From: Calditrichia bacterium
GTDB lineage: Bacteria > Calditrichota > Calditrichia > Calditrichales > Calditrichaceae
Direction: 5' to 3'
Length of the DNA stretch: 10,391 bases
Assembly (NCBI GenBank): GCA_027039465.1
Contig: JALWEA010000342.1
Coordinates: forward strand, 1-10,391
This document shows, piece after piece, positions 6,109-10,391 of the stretch (the stretch's first letter is position 1; each line of letters starts with the position of its first letter). Below the pieces are notes generated by a model. The model did no database searches and was not told the DNA's origin. It saw only the letters and a list, made by a program, of their open reading frames with translations. The translations under genes were made by a program, and so were the position numbers.

Positions 6109-6870
6109 TCATGATTCCATTACACGTTCTTTGGGCGACAGAAAATTCATCAGCTTACGCTGAATTGTATTCGGATGCTCACCGAATTGAATCGATAGCA
6201 CTCCTTCGATAATCATTTCCTTAACCACAATTTCTTCTTCGGAACGGTTTTTTAATTTTTTGGCTAAGGGAATAAAAACAAGGTTGGCGGCAAAAGCTCC
6301 GTAAAAGGTTGTAATCAAAGCCACGGCCATACCGCCGCCGATCTGGGACGGATCATTTAAATTCTGCAACATGGCGATCAAACCGATCAACGTACCGATC
6401 ATCCCGAAAGCCGGAGAATATTCCCCGTACGAGGCCATAATATCCTGCCCGCGCTTGTGGCGTCCCATTAGATAGGATAATTCGGTCTCCATAATATTAC
6501 GGATCAAATCGGCTTCCGTACCGTCCACCACCATCTCCATGCCCGATCGCAAAAAAGGATCTTCAATTTTATTAATTTCCTTGTCAATCGCCAACAACCC
6601 TTCTTTGCGCGCTTTCTTGGAAAGAGCGACAATCTGCTCAATCAACGCCACGTTATCTACTTTTTCGCTGAAAAATGCCTTGCGAATAACGCCGATGACT
6701 CCAAGCACTTCCTTTAATTGGAAGCTGATTAGCACAGACCCCGTTGCTCCGCCGAAAACGATCATCATGGAGGGGATGTCAATAAAAATTTGCGGACTTC
6801 CCCCCATAAATATGGTGATCATCACCAAACTGAAACCGGTAATAATCCCAATAACCGTTGCTAAATCCAC
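6109..6870 (-). CDS. motA: Flagellar stator protein MotA
   Basis: MotA is the four-helix stator subunit that converts ion flow through MotB into torque on FliG. The 253 residues match the PomA/Bacillus MotA size. Membrane segments lie at about 3-22, 32-52, 152-172 and 182-202. The cytoplasmic loop carries the charged torque patch KKARKEGLLAID (R88, K89, D96 line up with PomA R88, K89, E96). YSPAFGMIGTLIG (151-163) and TTFYGAFAANLVFIPLA (187-203) contain the conserved prolines P153 and P201. The start is GTG at 6870: an in-frame TGA sits four codons upstream and AGAGGA seven bases upstream. It is separated from flgE by a terminator-like hairpin, so its expression may be lower than that of the hook genes unless it has its own promoter. 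Confidence 0.97.
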   Translation of the reverse strand: MDLATVIGIITGFSLVMITIFMGGSPQIFIDIPSMMIVFGGATGSVLISFQLKEVLGVIGVIRKAFFSEKVDNVALIEQIVALSKKARKEGLLAIDKEINKIEDPFLRSGMEMVVDGTEADLIRNIMETELSYLMGRHKRGQDIMASYGEYSPAFGMIGTLIGLIAMLQNLNDPSQIGGGMAVALITTFYGAFAANLVFIPLAKKLKNRSEEEIVVKEMIIEGVLSIQFGEHPNTIQRKLMNFLSPKERVMES

Positions 6871-6877
6871 CGTTTTA

Positions 6878-6883
6878 TCCTCT
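6878..6883 (-). promoter_or_regulatory. Ribosome binding site for the motA GTG start
   Basis: AGAGGA on the minus strand is seven bases before GTG (6870-6868). An in-frame TGA just upstream closes off any longer reading, so this site fixes the non-ATG start. Confidence 0.7.
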
Positions 6884-6912
6884 CATCATTTCAGAAAAAT
6901 TTTTTATGATTT

Positions 6913-6942
6913 AATAAAAACGGACCGGCCGAAACCGGCCCG
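6913..6942 (-). terminator. Intrinsic terminator between flgE and motA
   Basis: On the minus strand CGGGCCGG (6942-6935) pairs with CCGGTCCG (6928-6921) around a six-base loop TTTCGG: seven Watson-Crick pairs and one G-T wobble. TTTTTATT (6920-6913) follows directly. The stem starts 12 bases after the flgE stop. Form and position fit a rho-independent terminator that may act as a partial terminator inside the operon. Confidence 0.75.
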
Positions 6943-6954
6943 CTCCCTCCTGAT

Positions 6955-8577
6955 TTATCGTTTCAAGCTGATTAATTCGCTTAACATTTGATCGGAGGTT
7001 GTGATCACCCTGGCATTAGCTTCGAAACCGCGTTGCGTTGTGATCATATCCGTAAATTCTTTGGCCACATCCACGTTAGACATTTCCAATGAGCCGGAAA
7101 CAATGGACGTTACCGATTTGTCATCCAATTCCACCACTTGCTGCGCGCCGGAAGCCATGCTGGACTGGTACATTCCTTCGCCCAATTGCATCAAACCGGA
7201 TTTATTGGGAACTTCGGCCAAAGCAATTTTAGCCAGGGCGACTTTTTCTCCGTTGCTGAATGTTCCGTTGATAACGCCTTTGGGATCGATGGTTAAATTG
7301 ACCAACCGACCGACGGCACGACCGTCCTGCTGTTTTACATTGACCGTAGAAAGGGAATTGAACTGGGTGAGCCCCATTCGCCCTTCCCCGCTTTCCGCAT
7401 GTAAGTCCACATCCATCACTTTTGCGCCGTTTTTGGGATCTAACGTCATTTTGGTGGCACCGTCGTCAAAGGTGAATGAGGTTAACGAACCTGCTTCATT
7501 AAAAGTGGCCCGTCCGCTGCTTCCCGCGGTTATTTCTTCATCACCCGTTGTTTTGGCCGTCCAGGTCCATTCGCCGTTATTGGCTGTTTTGGTGAACTCA
7601 AGAATCACATTGTGGCTGGAACCCAAGCTGTCGTAAACCACAACGGACGTTTTAACTTTGGCTGTTTCTCCGGGTGTTGTATTTACGAAATTGGCCAAAT
7701 CAATGCGGCCCGTATTGTTTGCGCCGTTGGTCAAACGAATGGTAGTGGAACTGTCCCCGGCTTCGGCATCGGTCAAGACGATTTTGCCGTCCTGCATAGT
7801 AGCCGTTACTCCGCTAAAAGCGTTGTTGATGGCATCCAACAAATTTTGAACCGTATCACCGGATGAATAGGTATAAGTAGCGCTTACTTCCGTTCCGTCC
7901 GGATTGGTTCCCGAAATTTCAATAGTGTCTCCATCGACCAATTGCGTGGAAACTTGATCAAGACTGTTTAAGGCCGTTGTGGCATCGGCATTCGCTCCGC
8001 CTGTAGTTAAGGCACTACCTAAGGACCATACTTCCGTTGTCGTTTTAAGGCCGGCGTTTAAATTGCCGGACAGCCAGATATTGCCGGTTTCTTTTGCTTC
8101 CGATACCATATTCATATCAATCGAGATATCGCTTAAGTTTCCGGATCCTAACCCCAATTTTTTATTTTCGTCAGTTAACTGCCAACCTTGAACCGCCAAA
8201 CCGCTGTGGTTTACTAGTTTCCCGTCGGCATCAAAGAAAAATTGACCGGCGCGGGTCAGCATCTGCGTATCACCGGCGTTTAAAATAAAGAACCCGTCGC
8301 CTTCAATGGCTAAGTCCGTTAAAACACCGGTTCTTTCCAGACTACCCTGACTGTAAAGGTTTTCAATCGAAGTGGTTTTCATACCCAATCCGATTTGCAT
8401 GGGATTCAAATAACTGGCGCCTGCCGGAGCTAATGTTTGGCTCAGCGCTTCGGCAAAATTAATGCGTCCGCTTTTGAACCCGATGGTGTTGATGTTAGCG
8501 ATGTTATTACCGATCACATCCATGCGCATTTGATGGTTGCGTAATCCCGATACACCTGCTAATAATGAACGTAACAT
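6955..8577 (-). CDS. flgE: Flagellar hook protein FlgE
   Basis: FlgE polymerises into the hook, the universal joint between rod and filament. The 540-residue protein has the conserved N terminus MLRSLLAGVSGL with GNNIANINTIGFKSGR (23-38), GQFFFDADGKLVN (111-123) and the FlgE/F/G C-terminal coil with SNVDVAKEFTDMI and TQRGFEANARVI (about 500-525). The middle carries surface domains. About 205-290 resemble the flagellin 'IN' motif (DTVQNLLDAINNAFSG, then KIVLTDAEAG and TTIRLTNG), making it longer than the about 400-residue enterobacterial FlgE. It contains no cysteine, so the lysinoalanine cross-link of spirochete hooks, which needs a Cys, is not expected. The ATG at 8577 has GGAGGG eight bases upstream. 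An unusual 91-base GC-rich spacer precedes it and a terminator follows it. Confidence 0.97.
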   Translation of the reverse strand: MLRSLLAGVSGLRNHQMRMDVIGNNIANINTIGFKSGRINFAEALSQTLAPAGASYLNPMQIGLGMKTTSIENLYSQGSLERTGVLTDLAIEGDGFFILNAGDTQMLTRAGQFFFDADGKLVNHSGLAVQGWQLTDENKKLGLGSGNLSDISIDMNMVSEAKETGNIWLSGNLNAGLKTTTEVWSLGSALTTGGANADATTALNSLDQVSTQLVDGDTIEISGTNPDGTEVSATYTYSSGDTVQNLLDAINNAFSGVTATMQDGKIVLTDAEAGDSSTTIRLTNGANNTGRIDLANFVNTTPGETAKVKTSVVVYDSLGSSHNVILEFTKTANNGEWTWTAKTTGDEEITAGSSGRATFNEAGSLTSFTFDDGATKMTLDPKNGAKVMDVDLHAESGEGRMGLTQFNSLSTVNVKQQDGRAVGRLVNLTIDPKGVINGTFSNGEKVALAKIALAEVPNKSGLMQLGEGMYQSSMASGAQQVVELDDKSVTSIVSGSLEMSNVDVAKEFTDMITTQRGFEANARVITTSDQMLSELISLKR

Positions 8578-8600
8578 GGTTTAAACCCTCCATAGTTTTT

Positions 8601-8661
8601 CCGCCTCAGTCGTTCGGCGGGATGAGGGGGCTTCCTCGGCCTGAGCACGAGGTCCGGCCCC
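8601..8661 (-). promoter_or_regulatory. Predicted two-hairpin RNA structure upstream of flgE
   Basis: In the minus-strand transcript GGGGC (8661-8657) and CCTCG (8652-8648) pair with CGAGG (8638-8634) and GCCCC (8631-8627), giving two 5-bp helices with a 4/2 internal loop and a nine-base apical loop. A second stem, CCGCC/GGCGG (8620-8616 with 8605-8601), has a ten-base loop. TCAG in the first loop is complementary to CTGA in the second, so a kissing interaction is possible. Neither hairpin is followed by a T-run. It ends about 12 bases before the flgE ribosome binding site. I match it to no known riboswitch; an mRNA-stabilising or translational control element is a guess. Confidence 0.5.
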
Positions 8662-8668
8662 ATTGTTG

Positions 8669-9067
8669 TTACACAATTGCTAAACTGTCGATATTTGTAA
8701 ATACGCGTTCATTGGCTTGCGTTTGATCAATAGCCGTTACCACGGTCTTATTCTTAACGCTCACCACAAACGCATGGTCATCCATCAGGATCACCGAATT
8801 TTGCGCTCCCTTGGCCTGCAATTGCTGCATTCCGTGTTGCAAGCGCTGCAGATCCGTTTCGGTCAGTTGAACGGAACGCGATTCCAGACGTTTGAGCGCG
8901 TGCGCCGAAAAATGCATTCCGTTTGCCTGGGAAATTTGCTTTTGCAGCAACTCCCCAAAGCCAACCGAATTTAACTTGTCCGCAGCGGGAGCTTTTTGAT
9001 TTTGTCCGACCCGTTGCGGCCGAAGGGGCTGAATGCCCTGCTTGATTTGTAAGTCCGCTACTTTCAT
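8669..9067 (-). CDS. Flagellar operon protein (TIGR02530-type)
   Basis: A small 132-residue soluble protein conserved in fla operons between flgD and flgE, with no firmly established function. The signature is visible: MHFSAHALKRLESRSVQLTE (about 51-70), LQRLQHGMQQLQAKGAQNSV (about 74-93), ILMDDHAFVVSVKNKTVVTA and the ending VFTNIDSLAIV. This agrees with the 'flagellar operon protein' family found in Firmicutes, spirochetes and relatives. It has no signal peptide or membrane helix, so it probably acts in the cytoplasm, perhaps in hook assembly, but that is inference from position only. The ATG at 9067 has GAGGTG just upstream and lies 12 bases after flgD. A second frame over the same bases (9080-8778) is a shadow. 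Confidence 0.9.
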   Translation of the reverse strand: MKVADLQIKQGIQPLRPQRVGQNQKAPAADKLNSVGFGELLQKQISQANGMHFSAHALKRLESRSVQLTETDLQRLQHGMQQLQAKGAQNSVILMDDHAFVVSVKNKTVVTAIDQTQANERVFTNIDSLAIV

Positions 9068-9079
9068 TGCCGCACCTCA

Positions 9080-9763
9080 CTAACCGATTTGCACAATGTC
9101 GCCGAAATACACGTCTTTTCCGTTCACAACCAGTACCGGTTGACCGTTTTCGTAGCGTACCGCAGAAACAATACCCCGGCTTAGTGTTTTGGCGGTCACC
9201 TTGTTACCGTCGCCGTCTTCGGCCACGATCTTAAAATGATAATTCCCGCCGGGCAATTCCTTGCCCGCATCGTCTTTGCCGTCCCAATCAACCGAATTCC
9301 GGCCTTTGTCCAAACTGCTCATTTTGATGGTACGAACCAGATTGTCGTTCTCATCGTAAATTTCCACGGAAACCTTTTCCGCATCACCGGCTAATTCAAA
9401 ACTTAAAGGAACTTTGTTGTCACCGGTCATTAACGGAATGTTGTCACCGTACGAAAGCACTTCCTTACCCACAAAATTCGTAGCCATGGTATTCTGAATG
9501 GTTTGGGCCAGCAGCATGTCCGTATTCACACCGTCTTTTAAGCTGTCGTCAATATTCATCAGGCGTTCCAGCGAACTGAACTGGGCCAGTTGCGAGGCGA
9601 ATTCCTGACTTTGCATGGGCGAGAGCGGATCCTGATTCTTCAACTGCGTCACCAAAAGTTGCAGGAATTCATATTTGCCCATTTGGACATTACCGGCATT
9701 CATCAAATTTTTGGCATTTTGTTTTATTTGGGAGGCGCCTACTGCATTTACAGCATCTGCCAT
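9080..9763 (-). CDS. flgD: Flagellar hook cap/assembly protein FlgD
   Basis: FlgD is the exported scaffold that caps the growing hook and lets FlgE subunits polymerise, then leaves. The N-terminal FlgD signature is present: FLQLLVTQLKNQDPLSPM (33-50), then EFASQLAQFSSLERL (54-68). The C-terminal part has the FlgD Ig-like fold with VSVEIYDENDNLVRTI (131-146) and WDGKDDAGKELPGGNY (159-174), inside a Tudor-like region ending VYFGDIVQIG. At 227 residues it is typical. The ATG at 9763 has TTAGGAGT about six bases upstream. It lies 21 bases after fliK, in the standard fliK-flgD-flgE order. As with other rod and hook proteins there is no Sec signal peptide; export is by the flagellar type III system. 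Confidence 0.96.
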   Translation of the reverse strand: MADAVNAVGASQIKQNAKNLMNAGNVQMGKYEFLQLLVTQLKNQDPLSPMQSQEFASQLAQFSSLERLMNIDDSLKDGVNTDMLLAQTIQNTMATNFVGKEVLSYGDNIPLMTGDNKVPLSFELAGDAEKVSVEIYDENDNLVRTIKMSSLDKGRNSVDWDGKDDAGKELPGGNYHFKIVAEDGDGNKVTAKTLSRGIVSAVRYENGQPVLVVNGKDVYFGDIVQIG

Positions 9764-9784
9764 TTTTTTACTCCTAACTTGTGT

Positions 9785-10391
9785 TTAAGCTGTTACTTCC
9801 AATGTGTTGTAACCGAACTTTCTTACGTTTACGGCGGTTGTAATTTCATGGTCATCACCCTCCTTTCCATGTAAATGTTGAACGTTTGAATTTTTACCGT
9901 TTCGCTTTCCGGACATTTTTCCACGACTTTCCCGCGCAGCCGATTCTCCCACGGCAACCTGCACGCTGTTTAACAGATAACCTTTGTCCGCCAAACTACT
10001 TTGGATGATCGGGGTTAGCCGTAAAAAAGCTTCTTTCGCTTTCTCCGATTCCACAACAATGGACAGACGATTTTCCTTGTCATCAAATCCCACATCCAAT
10101 CGGCCGAACGGAGATTCCGTTAGTTGCATTTTAAGTTGTCCGCTATTTTTACCTTTGGCCGCTTGAGCCAATAACGATTCGATACGCTCGATTAAAGCAG
10201 AAGGCCTGCCGGAGAGCGTTGTAACGCCTTTTGTTTTGGCCATCGCTTTGCCTGCGATTTCTGCCGTTTTAAGCTGATTTTTACTCAAAGCCGTCCATTC
10301 TTCCTGCTTTGCACTACCGGCTTTTTTGACAGAGGCGGCCAAAACTTCGTCCGTTTCTTTTTTCAAAGTGCCTTTGAAAGCACCCGCTTCG
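9785..10391 (-). CDS. fliK: Flagellar hook-length control protein FliK, C-terminal part (5' end beyond window)
   Basis: This is the C-terminal 202 codons of a larger reading frame that stays open to the window edge; the TTG at 10366 is an internal Leu codon, not a credible start. The Flg_hook domain is visible near MQLTESPFGRLDVGFDDKEN, LSIVVESEKAKEAFLRL and IIQSSLADKGYLLNSVQVAVG. This is the pattern of FliK C termini, which contact FlhB and switch export from hook to filament subunits. The upstream part here is Lys/Ala/Ser-rich and low in complexity, as expected for the ruler region. A Lys/Arg/Gly/Asn-rich tail follows the domain. It starts the visible operon; fliK normally precedes flgD, and the order agrees. 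The call rests on weak domain similarity plus context. Confidence 0.85.
   Translation of the reverse strand, partial: EAGAFKGTLKKETDEVLAASVKKAGSAKQEEWTALSKNQLKTAEIAGKAMAKTKGVTTLSGRPSALIERIESLLAQAAKGKNSGQLKMQLTESPFGRLDVGFDDKENRLSIVVESEKAKEAFLRLTPIIQSSLADKGYLLNSVQVAVGESAARESRGKMSGKRNGKNSNVQHLHGKEGDDHEITTAVNVRKFGYNTLEVTA

Noticed and set aside
6539..6991. Antisense open frame (150 codons) over motA and the spacer
   Set aside because: It is opposite conserved MotA motifs and crosses the terminator hairpin; no independent evidence for coding.
7001..7636. Long antisense open frame (211 codons) inside flgE
   Set aside because: It is opposite a well-supported FlgE coding region, has no start signals and gives a Ser/Pro/Leu-rich shadow translation.
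8601..8661. Cyclic-di-GMP or other known riboswitch upstream of flgE
   Set aside because: The sequence lacks the conserved cores I can recall for GEMM-I, GEMM-II, SAM, TPP or fluoride riboswitches; only generic hairpins can be supported.
8778..9080. 100-codon minus-strand frame overlapping the flagellar operon protein
   Set aside because: It is out of frame with a gene that shows clear family motifs; the translation is compositionally odd and unlike any flagellar protein.
10364..10366. TTG as the true start of fliK
   Set aside because: The frame is open up to the window edge and FliK proteins are normally much longer; this is an internal Leu codon.
1..10391. Defence system, phage or mobile element, CRISPR array, tRNA or rRNA
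   Set aside because: No transposase, integrase, regularly spaced repeat array or recognisable tRNA/rRNA sequence was seen on either strand.

Overview
The window is one end of a bacterial flagellar gene cluster, read entirely on the minus strand, followed by a short non-flagellar operon and a non-coding stretch. GC content is moderate. Most ribosome binding sites are clear GGAGG/AAGGAG types, and the genes are tightly packed. The order fliK-flgD-flagellar operon protein-flgE-motA-motB-fliL-fliM-fliN/Y-fliO resembles the long fla operons of spirochetes and Firmicutes more than the enterobacterial layout. The short AT-rich intergenic repeats at positions 1-323 resemble those I associate with FCB-group bacteria (Calditrichota or Ignavibacteria type). 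The assignment to phylum is a weak inference: no rRNA or other marker gene is present.

Reading in the direction of transcription (high to low coordinates): 10391-9785 is the C-terminal part of FliK (hook-length control), cut by the window edge. 9763-9080 is FlgD (hook cap), 9067-8669 is a small conserved flagellar operon protein, and 8577-6955 is FlgE (hook). A GC-rich, potentially folded 91-base spacer precedes flgE, and a hairpin plus T-run that looks like an intrinsic terminator follows it. Then come motA (GTG start, 6870-6109), motB (6097-5405), fliL (5385-4861), fliM (4848-3862), a FliY-like fliN (3875-2961, overlapping fliM by 14 bases) and fliO (TTG start, 2940-2404). These encode the stator, the stator-associated FliL, the C-ring switch and one export-gate assembly factor. 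The export genes fliP/Q/R that usually follow fliO are absent here.

After a 172-base gap holding a possible promoter and an inverted repeat, a second minus-strand operon encodes RidA (2231-1854), a YegS/DagK-type lipid kinase (1853-984) and a NarL-type response regulator (953-324). The last 323 bases of the window have no credible gene and contain short repeats.

Functionally, the first operon runs from hook construction (FliK, FlgD, FlgE) through torque generation (MotA, MotB, FliL) to direction switching (FliM, FliN/Y). I see no defence system, mobile element, CRISPR array or clearly novel system. The most interesting points are the FliN protein with a CheC-like N-terminal domain that keeps one D-x3-E-x2-N motif, the two RNA elements bracketing flgE, and the end of the operon at fliO.
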